Below are positions 25,982-33,566 of a stretch of 64,000 nt of DNA, one piece after another. A program made the position numbers and the translations under genes. Below the pieces are notes generated by a model. It saw nothing but the letters and a program-made list of their open reading frames with translations, had not been told where the DNA came from and ran no database searches. Each line of letters starts with the position of its first letter. Position 1 is the first letter of the stretch. The stretch comes from Methylosarcina fibrata AML-C10 (GTDB lineage Bacteria; Pseudomonadota; Gammaproteobacteria; Methylococcales; Methylomonadaceae): contig NZ_KB889965.1 of assembly GCF_000372865.1 (NCBI RefSeq), forward strand, positions 3,331,450 through 3,395,449, in the 5' to 3' direction.

Positions 25982-27457
25982 CTACAACCCCTTGCTCCGA
26001 TTCTCCATCCGCCTTAAGAATTCGGTCAGTATCAGCCGGTACAGTTCGTCGCCCAGATATTTGTCTTCGATGCCGCTGTCGACGTTGGGATTGTCGTTGA
26101 CTTCGATGACGTAGCCCTTGCCGTTTTTTTCCTTGACGTCGACCCCGTAAAAGCCGTTGCCGATCGGCTGGGTGGCTTTCAGGGCGGCTTCCAGCACGGC
26201 CTTGGGCACTTCGAAAGTCGGCAGCGTGTCGAAATTGCCGCTGTCGGTGCGCTTGCCGCCGTGGCGGTAAATCTGCCAGTGGTTTTTCACCATGTAGTAG
26301 CGGCAGGCGTAGAGCGCCTTGTTGTTCAACACGCCGATGCGCCAGTCGAAGTCGGTATACAGGAATTCCTGCGCCAGCAGCAGGGCCGACTTTTGAAACA
26401 GCTCGTGCACCTTGACGTCCAGCTCGTGCCGGTTGTGCACTTTGACGATGCCTCTCGAAAAGGAACCGTCCGGAATTTTAACGACCACCGGAAAACCGGC
26501 CTCGGCTTCGAGCTTGTCCAGATGCGCCGCATTGCCCCGGTGCAACAGCCAGGTCTTCGGTGAAGGAACCTTATGCGTGCGGAACAGGTCGGCCAGATAA
26601 ACTTTATTGGTGCAACGTAGCATCGAGGTCGGATCGTCGATGACGACCAGGCCTTCGGCCTCGGCTTTTTTCGAAAAGCGGTAGGTATGATGGTCGATCG
26701 CCGTCGTTTCGCGGATAAACAGCCCGTCGAACTCGGGCAGCCGCACGTAATGCTGCTGGGTGATCAATTCGATGTCGATGCCCAGTTGCCGGCCGATATT
26801 GATGAATTTTTTCAGCGCGCCGCGGTTGCTCGGCGGCATTTCTTCCTCCGGATTGAACAAAATGGCCAAATCGTAACGCGCGGTCTTGCGGGCGCGTCCC
26901 TTGCGCCAGACTTTCTTGCTGAACATGTCCAGGGCATCGGCGAACAGAGTCTGCTCGGATTCATTCAGAGTTCTATGGGATACCGCTTTCAATTCGGTAA
27001 TTTCCCACTGCTGGCCGAAGAAGCGCAAGGTAATCTCCAGCACCGGACAGGAAAACCGCTCGAACAGCAGCCTTGCCAGCTCCTGAAATTCCGCCTCCGG
27101 CGTCGTTCCGAAATAGCTCAGCAGGGTGATTTCGCCGGTTTTATTTCGGCTTTTGAAGGCTTTGGCCAACGTCTGGGACAGATCTTCCAGTTGCAGCCGG
27201 TACAGCGCCTTTTTGCCGAGGTCGTTGAGCACTTTCACCGACGGGATGACGTGGTGCCCCCGCGCCTCGGCCAGCAGCGAGCAGTAATAGCCGTCGGAGA
27301 GATAACGGTAGCTGCTGCACAGATTGATCACCCGGACCCGCTGGTCGGGATCGACTTGCTCGAGGACCAGATAATTTTCGAAAGTGGTTACCTGCTCGCT
27401 GGGGTAATAGGGATTCCAGTCGGAAAGATCGTCAACTACCAGAATGGTACGCGCCAT
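25982..27457 (-). CDS. RimK-like ATP-grasp ligase
   Basis: A 491-residue protein made of an N-terminal domain of about 270 residues (starting ARTILVVDDLSDWNPYYPS) and a C-terminal ATP-grasp domain. In the latter, FPVVVKIPDGSFSRGIVKV forms the ATP-binding loop, LLLAQEFLYTDFDWRIGVL the adenine and acid strand, and YVIEVNDNPNVDSG the Mg-binding end. This is the RimK-related family with the extra N-terminal domain, expected to form peptide-like bonds to an amino acid or peptide acceptor. The substrate is unknown. It is preceded by about 200 bp and then the GH17 gene in the same direction. Confidence 0.87.
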   Translation of the reverse strand: MARTILVVDDLSDWNPYYPSEQVTTFENYLVLEQVDPDQRVRVINLCSSYRYLSDGYYCSLLAEARGHHVIPSVKVLNDLGKKALYRLQLEDLSQTLAKAFKSRNKTGEITLLSYFGTTPEAEFQELARLLFERFSCPVLEITLRFFGQQWEITELKAVSHRTLNESEQTLFADALDMFSKKVWRKGRARKTARYDLAILFNPEEEMPPSNRGALKKFINIGRQLGIDIELITQQHYVRLPEFDGLFIRETTAIDHHTYRFSKKAEAEGLVVIDDPTSMLRCTNKVYLADLFRTHKVPSPKTWLLHRGNAAHLDKLEAEAGFPVVVKIPDGSFSRGIVKVHNRHELDVKVHELFQKSALLLAQEFLYTDFDWRIGVLNNKALYACRYYMVKNHWQIYRHGGKRTDSGNFDTLPTFEVPKAVLEAALKATQPIGNGFYGVDVKEKNGKGYVIEVNDNPNVDSGIEDKYLGDELYRLILTEFLRRMENRSKGL

Positions 27458-27660
27458 AGTATGGAGTGTCCTGAATTAAGTCGGCTAGGGAGGAAGGAAT
27501 TGTCGGATGAGGATAAAACTAATCAAGCCGGCCTGAATGCGGGCTGAACCCGGCCCCTTGTTGGCGAAAGCGCCGTCCGCCGGAAAACGCGCTCGAACCG
27601 CAGAGGCCGACCCGGGGTTACGGTGAAGCGGCCGGATCATGTGTCATAGGCATTTGCCTT

Positions 27661-29604
27661 TCATTTGCTTTCGGGAGAACGCCAAGTGTTTAATGCCGCG
27701 CCTGAAACCTTGATTTTGCCTTCCTCACGAATCCACAACGGCGCGGCCAGAATCAGCAGACCGGCCAGCCACAGCAGCAATTGGCCATTGGTGAGAGTGT
27801 AGATCAACGACGTCAGCAACCTCTTGCCGAAGTCGGGATAACTTTCGATAAAATCGTGGCCGACCATGAAGGCGTAAGTCTCTCCTGCGATCTGGAACGG
27901 TACCATCAGAACGAGTATCCAGGCGATGAACCGAACCGGCAGCAAAATCACGGCGGCGGCGATCAACAGAGCCCAACCGAGCAATTGGCTGCTGGTCAGG
28001 GTAGACATCAACGCCGCGTATGTCCGGTCGGCCAGGACCGGATACGCTTCCGGATAATTGGTGCCGAACATCACCTGCACGGTCTCCGCAGCGACCAGCA
28101 GAAAGCCGCACACGATCAGCACCCGACTCGCAACGCCGGCGTGGTTTTCCGAAAGAGATTTTGCTCCGAACAGCCCGTTCGGCTCCAGAACGTCCGGAAA
28201 ATTCGATCGCTGGCTGAAACAGCGAAACCAGGCCAGTGCCAGAATGCCCGCCACCGGAATGTACAGGACCGGATAAGGGATGTTCAGATAGCGTCCATGC
28301 AGCGCCAGAGCCTGGGACTGAAAAATCGCGATGGCGACGAAGCCCAGCACCAGATAGCGGATCCAGAGGCCCACCGCCGGGTTTCCGGCCCGCTTGCCCA
28401 ACAAATCGAGCCCGCGCCGAAACATCAGCACGGCCAGCGCCGAGCTCAATCCGGCCATCAGCACGGCATGGATCCGCTCCATATCGTCGTAGCTGGTATA
28501 CCAGTAATCGCCGAACTGTTTGACCAGCAAGGCGCTCAGCACCTGAGCAAAACCGGTCAACGCCAGCAGCTTGAGCGGAGACAGCGGCAAAGTCCGTTTG
28601 ACGTGGAAAGCCATGATGCCCAATGTAATCAAGCCGGCGTAAAACAAACGCAGCGGCCAGGAAGGATTTTCGGTAACTTTGCCGGTCAGCGGAAAAATCG
28701 GATTCCGCCCTACCGAGAACAGGCCCCAATTGGCCCCGACCACGCCTTCCAGCTTGCTTTTCCAAGGCTGGTTGAAGGCCTCGACGATATTGTAGTCGAA
28801 ACCGTTCTTGCCGGCCACCTGCACCAGGGAGCGGATGAATCTGGCTTCGTTGACGACGCTGGGCACCGCCCAGCCGCGCTGCCGCCCGGCGCTCGGCCAG
28901 CCGGATTCGCCGATCAGGATCGGCTTGCCGGGATAAGCTTCGCGGATTCTGCGGTAATTCTTTTCGATGTGAGCGGCGGTTTGTTCGACGGTCAACGGCT
29001 CGTCTTCCCAGTAAGGCAGAATATGCACGGTAAAAAAATCCACTTCCTGGGCGATTTCCGGATAGCGCAGATAAAAAGACCAGACGTCGGCGTAAGACAC
29101 CGGCTGTTTGACCGCCTTTTTGACTTGCCGGATGTACTCCAGAAGCTGCTGCGGATCCATCTCGCCGCGCAAGAGCACTTCGTTGCCGACGATCACCCGC
29201 TCGATGACGTCCGGATAGTCGTTCGCCGCCTTGATCAACTGGGCGATTTCGGCGCGGTTTTCATCCTCGATCGTGGGACCGCCGAGCCATGCGCCCTGAA
29301 TCAGTTTCAGCCCGTGTTTGCGAGCCAGGGCAGGCACGTCCTGAAGACCGCTGAGACTGGAATAAGTGCGGACGGTATGCGTCTTGTCCGCCAGCATGCG
29401 CAAATCCTCATCGATTTGTTCGTGGGTCGGATAGACCCGAGTCAACGGACTTTGTCCTTCCCGAAAAGGCGCGAACGACACGCTGTTCAGCTTGCCCTGA
29501 GGAACGTCGGGGCCGACGTCCTGAGGAAGATTGGCCAGCCAGGAAAACAGAGCGTTCAGGGCGACGACCAGCAGGACAAAGAAAATGAGTCTAGGGAATT
29601 TCAT
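27661..29604 (-). CDS. GH17 family membrane-anchored beta-1,3-glucan enzyme
   Basis: A 647-residue protein. A signal anchor occupies residues 3-25 (LIFFVLLVVALNALF). The GH17 barrel then runs to about residue 310, with acid/base Glu in RVIVGNEVLLRGE and nucleophile Glu in ILIGESGWPSAG. The C-terminal half contains about eight hydrophobic segments. GH17 proteins act on beta-1,3-glucans, and membrane forms like this one often branch or remodel periplasmic or exported glucans rather than degrade food polysaccharide. The gene is divergent from lexA, separated by about 230 bp. Confidence 0.87.
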   Translation of the reverse strand: MKFPRLIFFVLLVVALNALFSWLANLPQDVGPDVPQGKLNSVSFAPFREGQSPLTRVYPTHEQIDEDLRMLADKTHTVRTYSSLSGLQDVPALARKHGLKLIQGAWLGGPTIEDENRAEIAQLIKAANDYPDVIERVIVGNEVLLRGEMDPQQLLEYIRQVKKAVKQPVSYADVWSFYLRYPEIAQEVDFFTVHILPYWEDEPLTVEQTAAHIEKNYRRIREAYPGKPILIGESGWPSAGRQRGWAVPSVVNEARFIRSLVQVAGKNGFDYNIVEAFNQPWKSKLEGVVGANWGLFSVGRNPIFPLTGKVTENPSWPLRLFYAGLITLGIMAFHVKRTLPLSPLKLLALTGFAQVLSALLVKQFGDYWYTSYDDMERIHAVLMAGLSSALAVLMFRRGLDLLGKRAGNPAVGLWIRYLVLGFVAIAIFQSQALALHGRYLNIPYPVLYIPVAGILALAWFRCFSQRSNFPDVLEPNGLFGAKSLSENHAGVASRVLIVCGFLLVAAETVQVMFGTNYPEAYPVLADRTYAALMSTLTSSQLLGWALLIAAAVILLPVRFIAWILVLMVPFQIAGETYAFMVGHDFIESYPDFGKRLLTSLIYTLTNGQLLLWLAGLLILAAPLWIREEGKIKVSGAALNTWRSPESK

Positions 29605-29748
29605 AATATCCGATAAGGAAGGGACGATGGGATTCGAACGATATCATAGCTTATTCGGGCCGGCGGCTGCAAAACTCACGCCGCCGCCACGGATCGTTCC
29701 GTTACAACCGGGACGGAGGCAGGCCCCTCCGGAGCCGGGGCGCTTTTT

Positions 29749-29785
29749 GTTCTCTTCATGTTCTTTAATTGTTCTTTTTTTGTTC
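29749..29785 (+). promoter_or_regulatory. Candidate LexA operator: four GTTC repeats at 11-bp spacing
   Basis: GTTC occurs at 29749, 29760, 29771 and 29782, each within TGTTCT, giving three overlapping GTTC-N7-GTTC units. GTTC-N7-GTTC is the LexA box known from Alphaproteobacteria. The array ends 53 bp before the lexA start. No CTGT-N8-ACAG box of the usual gammaproteobacterial type is visible in this interval. Autoregulation of lexA through these repeats is inferred. Confidence 0.68.
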
Positions 29786-29838
29786 TCTTTTTCGAAAATT
29801 TCTGATATCCTTTATCACAACTCAACCGGAACAATGCG

Positions 29839-30462
29839 ATGGATACTTTAACGAGACGCCAGCGGGAAATCTTCGACTTCTTGCGCAATAACCTGGAAAA
29901 CTTTACCTACCCGCCGACTCTGGACGAGTTATGCAAGGCATTGGGCATGACCTCGCGGGGGTCGCTGTACAAGCACATTCTGACGCTGATCGAAGCGGGC
30001 CTCGTGGAGCCTTTCGCCGCCAACAAGCAAGGCGGCATCCGGCTGACGCAGCGCGCCCGGCAAGAACTCGGGGAGGCCGCTTCCGGACTGCCGTTCGTCG
30101 GCAGGATCGCCGCCGGCAAACCGATCGAGGCGCTGGAGACCGTCAATTATATGAGCGTGCCCGACGCCCTGAAGAGCGACAAGCCCTGCTATATCCTGCA
30201 GGTCAAGGGCGATTCGATGATCGAGGCCGGGATTTTCGACGGCGACTGGGTCGTGATCGAACAACGCAGCTACGCCGACAACGGCGAAATCGTGGTCGCG
30301 CTGATCGACCAAACGGAAGCCACGCTGAAATTCATCGAACAGACTCCGGAAAAAATCGTATTGATTCCGGCCAATGCCGCTATGGCCGCGCTGTCGTACC
30401 GCCCCGAACAAGTCGAAATCCAGGGGGTTTTGGTCGGCCAAATGCGCAGTTACCGTTCTTAA
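29839..30462 (+). CDS. lexA: LexA repressor
   Basis: A 207-residue SOS repressor and self-cleaving protease. The N-terminal winged helix spans about residues 1-70 (TRRQREIFDFLRNN, TLDELCKALGMTSRGSLYKH). The cleavage site is A92-G93 in GRIAAGKP, the nucleophile Ser is S126 in KGDSMIEAG and the general base Lys is K164 in EATLKF. The length is normal. DNA damage would trigger RecA-stimulated cleavage and derepression. The recognition helix (TSRGSLYKHILTL) differs from that of E. coli LexA, in keeping with the atypical GTTC repeats upstream. A small membrane protein gene follows 31 bp downstream and may be co-transcribed. Confidence 0.94.
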   Translation: MDTLTRRQREIFDFLRNNLENFTYPPTLDELCKALGMTSRGSLYKHILTLIEAGLVEPFAANKQGGIRLTQRARQELGEAASGLPFVGRIAAGKPIEALETVNYMSVPDALKSDKPCYILQVKGDSMIEAGIFDGDWVVIEQRSYADNGEIVVALIDQTEATLKFIEQTPEKIVLIPANAAMAALSYRPEQVEIQGVLVGQMRSYRS

Positions 30463-30493
30463 CCCGTCATCCATCACCATGAGGAAAGCCATC

Positions 30494-30637
30494 ATGCAAA
30501 GAAAAATCCATATGCACGACCAGGTAAAAAACAAAGTGGAAGCCGTCATGAACCATTATCACCCGCATACGCTGGATCCGTGGATTTCGAAATTCATCGT
30601 CATGGCCGGCTGCATACTGATCGGGATGTCTATGTAA
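30494..30637 (+). CDS. Small single-pass membrane protein
   Basis: A 47-residue protein starting at the ATG 30494, which has GAGGA at 30481-30485 as ribosome site; an in-frame ATG at 30479 lacks one. It begins MQRKIHMHDQVKNKVE, has a His-rich stretch NHYHPHTLDPW and ends in one membrane segment (FIVMAGCILIGMSM). The function is unknown. It lies between lexA and a strong terminator and so may be SOS-controlled. Confidence 0.6.
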   Translation: MQRKIHMHDQVKNKVEAVMNHYHPHTLDPWISKFIVMAGCILIGMSM

Positions 30638-30729
30638 CGCCGAATTAAACCGTTTATTTCGATTGCACCGACAAAGCGAACCTGGCTCTTCCTCCAAGAA
30701 AACCGGCTCCGGCTGAACTTATAAAAAGA

Positions 30730-30761
30730 AGACCTGCCGGGTTTTAAAACCCGGCAGGTCT
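30730..30761. terminator. Perfect 32-bp palindrome, bidirectional terminator
   Basis: The arms AGACCTGCCGGGTTTT and AAAACCCGGCAGGTCT are fully complementary. The stem has an A/T-rich tip rather than a trailing T-run. It closes the lexA/small-protein transcription unit. Confidence 0.7.
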
Positions 30762-30832
30762 GCTATGGCTCCAGCCTGACTTAACAGCCATGAGGAAGCT
30801 TCCGCCACCCCGAATCATGAACGTCATCTGTA

Positions 30833-31039
30833 GGAGCGGCTCTTGTGCCCCGGGGGTATTAGCCGCGATTAAGCCTTGGTCGCGGCTAAAGCATTTTCAT
30901 ATCGCGTGTAGGCGTGTAGGGGCGAATTCATTCGCCCGGGCTTGTGTACCCAAGGCGAATGAATTCGCCTCTACCCCCGGTAATCCGCACGGACAAACTG
31001 AAAATGCTCTAATACCCTGCGGGGCACAAGAGCCGCTCC
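30833..31039. repeat. Nested inverted repeat of about 207 bp upstream of relA
   Basis: The outer arms GGAGCGGCTCTTGTGCCCCG and CGGGGCACAAGAGCCGCTCC pair, followed inward by GTATTAG/CTAATAC, AGCATTTTC/GAAAATGCT and GGCGAATTCATTCGCC/GGCGAATGAATTCGCC. Such nested arms suggest several palindromic elements inserted into each other, or one MITE-like unit. No ORF of note is inside. It occupies most of the space between the terminator and relA. Confidence 0.8.
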
Positions 31040-31357
31040 CACCGGCCCCTTTCGATTTTCACGGTAACGGCAATAAGCAGGGCTATTTTTCCTTATTTGC
31101 CGAAAAAGCCTCAGCCGTTCCCGTTTGAACCCAATCCCGTTTGCCCTATCGGATGGAATCGCAATCTTGTTGAATCGGCTGCTGAGTCAATTCGCCAGCC
31201 GATCCGGAATTTTACGCTTCTATTGCCAGTCTTTTGAGAAAGGGAAAAACGGCCAATTAAAATTCGGCAAGGCCGCCAAGATCCTTTTATTTGTTTGCCA
31301 CACAAATTTATAATAACCGGCTTCAGCCTTCCCCCTTCCCACTGGCTTTTACCATCG

Positions 31358-33469
31358 ATGCAAACCCAATCAGCCCCGAACAAACCTCTGTTTAACGAGT
31401 TCTCCGCCGCGGACAGACAGGTCATCGAAAAAGCAATGGCCCTCATTGCGCTGATTCCGGACGATCCTCATTATCACCGTCCGCGGGGTTTTGAAGTCGC
31501 CGAAATACTGACCGGTTTCAGAGTCGACCTGAACACCATTCTCGCCGCCATCCTGAGCGATCCCCGTCTGGCCGAATTAAAACCCAAACCCAACATTGCC
31601 CAACAGTTCGGAGAAACCGTGGCCGCGCTGGTCAACGACGTCAACTGGCTCAACAAGTTGTCGGTCTATACGCCGGAGATGACCCACCAGCCCAACCAGA
31701 CCGAGACCCTGCGCCGCATGCTGCTGTCCATGACCCACGACGTCCGCGCGGTCCTGATCAAGCTGGCCTACCGGATCAAGCGGCTGCGCAACCTGTCCAG
31801 GGAATCCAATGAAGTCCGGCATTTTATCGCGCGCGAAACCCTGGACATCTATGCGCCGCTCGCCAACCGCATGGGCATCCACCAGTTCAAATGGGAACTG
31901 GAAGACATGGCGTTCCGCTATCTGGAGCCGCAAGTCTATCGCAGCATCGCCAAATCGCTCGCGAACAAACGGCTCGAACGGGAAAGCTGCATCAACGACT
32001 TCATTGCCCAGTTGCATAGAGTGCTTGCCGACGAAGGCTTGTCCGCCGAAATTTACGGCCGGCCCAAGCATATTTACAGCATCTGGAAAAAAATGCAGCG
32101 CAAGCAACTGGACATCGAAGAGCTTTACGACCTTTTGGCCGTGCGCGTCCTCGTCGGCAGCCTCAGCACCTGCTACTCGGTGCTGGGCGTCGTGCATCAC
32201 CATTGGCAGACCGTGCCCAAGGAATTCGACGATTACATCGCCAATCCCAAGGAAAACGGCTACCAGTCGCTGCATACGGTCATCGTCGACAGCGAAGGCA
32301 ACCGCATCGAAGTCCAGATCCGCACCCAGCAAATGCACGATTTCGCCGAGCTCGGCGTCGCCGCGCACTGGTCCTACAAGGAAGGCGGCAAATACAACGC
32401 CGCCATCGAGAAAAACATCGCCTCTCTCAGGAAATTGCTCGAAGAAAAAGGCAACGACGAGTCGCTGGTGGAAGACTTCCGGACCGAACTGTTCTCGGAT
32501 CGGGTCTACGTGCTGACGCCCGCCGGCAAGCTGATCGACCTGATCAAGGGCGCCACGCCGCTGGATTTCGCCTACGCCATTCACAGCCAGATCGGCCACC
32601 GCTGCCGGGGCGCCAAAGTGAACGGACGGATCACGCCCCTGACCTACACCCTGAAATCCGGAGAGCAGGTCGAGATCCTGACCGCAAAGGAAGGAGGCCC
32701 CAACCATAACTGGATCGACCCCAATCTGGGGTATCTGAAAACGCCGCACGCGATCAGCCGGGTCAAAAGCTGGTTTAAAAATCAGCAGCAGGCTCAGAAC
32801 ATCGCCACCGGCAAAGCGATACTGGACAAGGAAATTCAACGCCTCGGCCTGAAAGCGGTGAATTTGACCGAAATGGCCAGGCACTTCAAACAGCCGGACA
32901 AGGACAAACTGTTCGAAGCGATCGGCCGCAGCGACATCAATATCCGCCAACTGACCGGCTTTTTGAAGATACCCGAACTGGAACCGCCACCGGCGGCGAA
33001 AGTTCCGCAGAAGAAGCCTTCCGACAAGTCCACCGTGACCGTGGACGGCATCGACAACGTCCTGACGACCTTTGCCCACTGCTGCACGCCGGTGCCGGGA
33101 GACAGCATCATCGGCTATATTTCGCAGAAAAAAGGCATCACGGTGCACCGAACCGATTGCGAGAACATTCTGCATCTGGATCCCGAAAAGCAGGCTCAGT
33201 TGATCAAGGTCAACTGGGGCGGCGAAAAATCGGCTTTTTCGGTGCCCATCGTGATCCAGGCTTTCAGCGCCAAGGATTTATTGAACAACGTCACGCAAAT
33301 TCTGACCCAGGCCAAAATTCACATCACCCACGCCGCGCTGGATACCCATCCTGACTTTTCCGCCGACCTGAATCTGACCATCCAGATCGAAAACACGCGC
33401 CAGCTCAGCCAGGTTCTGAATAAAATCCACCAGCTTCCCAACATCATCGATGCCAAACGGAAAATATAA
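31358..33469 (+). CDS. relA: (p)ppGpp synthetase RelA
   Basis: The chosen start is the ATG at 31358 (MQTQSAPNK), giving 703 residues. The N-terminal HD hydrolase-like domain is degenerate: the region LLSMTHDVRAVLIKLAYRIKRLR lacks the arrangement of active SpoT-type enzymes. The synthetase domain has the RelA-type acidic motif EFDD followed by YIANPKENGYQSLHTV. TGS (YVLTPAGKLIDL), a helical, a Cys-containing (THCC-type: FAHCCTPVPGD) and a C-terminal ACT/RRM domain follow. It is expected to make the stringent alarmone on stalled ribosomes. It lies 97 bp upstream of polA, on the same strand. Confidence 0.93.
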   Translation: MQTQSAPNKPLFNEFSAADRQVIEKAMALIALIPDDPHYHRPRGFEVAEILTGFRVDLNTILAAILSDPRLAELKPKPNIAQQFGETVAALVNDVNWLNKLSVYTPEMTHQPNQTETLRRMLLSMTHDVRAVLIKLAYRIKRLRNLSRESNEVRHFIARETLDIYAPLANRMGIHQFKWELEDMAFRYLEPQVYRSIAKSLANKRLERESCINDFIAQLHRVLADEGLSAEIYGRPKHIYSIWKKMQRKQLDIEELYDLLAVRVLVGSLSTCYSVLGVVHHHWQTVPKEFDDYIANPKENGYQSLHTVIVDSEGNRIEVQIRTQQMHDFAELGVAAHWSYKEGGKYNAAIEKNIASLRKLLEEKGNDESLVEDFRTELFSDRVYVLTPAGKLIDLIKGATPLDFAYAIHSQIGHRCRGAKVNGRITPLTYTLKSGEQVEILTAKEGGPNHNWIDPNLGYLKTPHAISRVKSWFKNQQQAQNIATGKAILDKEIQRLGLKAVNLTEMARHFKQPDKDKLFEAIGRSDINIRQLTGFLKIPELEPPPAAKVPQKKPSDKSTVTVDGIDNVLTTFAHCCTPVPGDSIIGYISQKKGITVHRTDCENILHLDPEKQAQLIKVNWGGEKSAFSVPIVIQAFSAKDLLNNVTQILTQAKIHITHAALDTHPDFSADLNLTIQIENTRQLSQVLNKIHQLPNIIDAKRKI

Positions 33470-33566
33470 TCGCGGCGGATGCTGAAGTTCAAGGCCGGCG
33501 GTTTTTTCTTGTACGACGGACCGTTTACCCTTAACCTTGCGCCTTTAGCCCAACCCTGGTGTGCTT

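Noticed and set aside
27781-29616. 611-codon plus-strand open frame opposite the GH17 gene
   Set aside because: The minus strand has both catalytic Glu motifs of GH17 and membrane segments; the plus-strand translation is Gln/Arg/His-rich and matches nothing.
29749-29785. The four GTTC repeats as a short CRISPR-like or satellite array
   Set aside because: The units are only 11 bp with no spacers of CRISPR length; position and sequence fit a LexA operator. No CRISPR array was found anywhere in the window.
31577-33175. 532-codon minus-strand open frame opposite relA
   Set aside because: RelA motifs on the plus strand are continuous; this frame is a shadow with an unusual composition.
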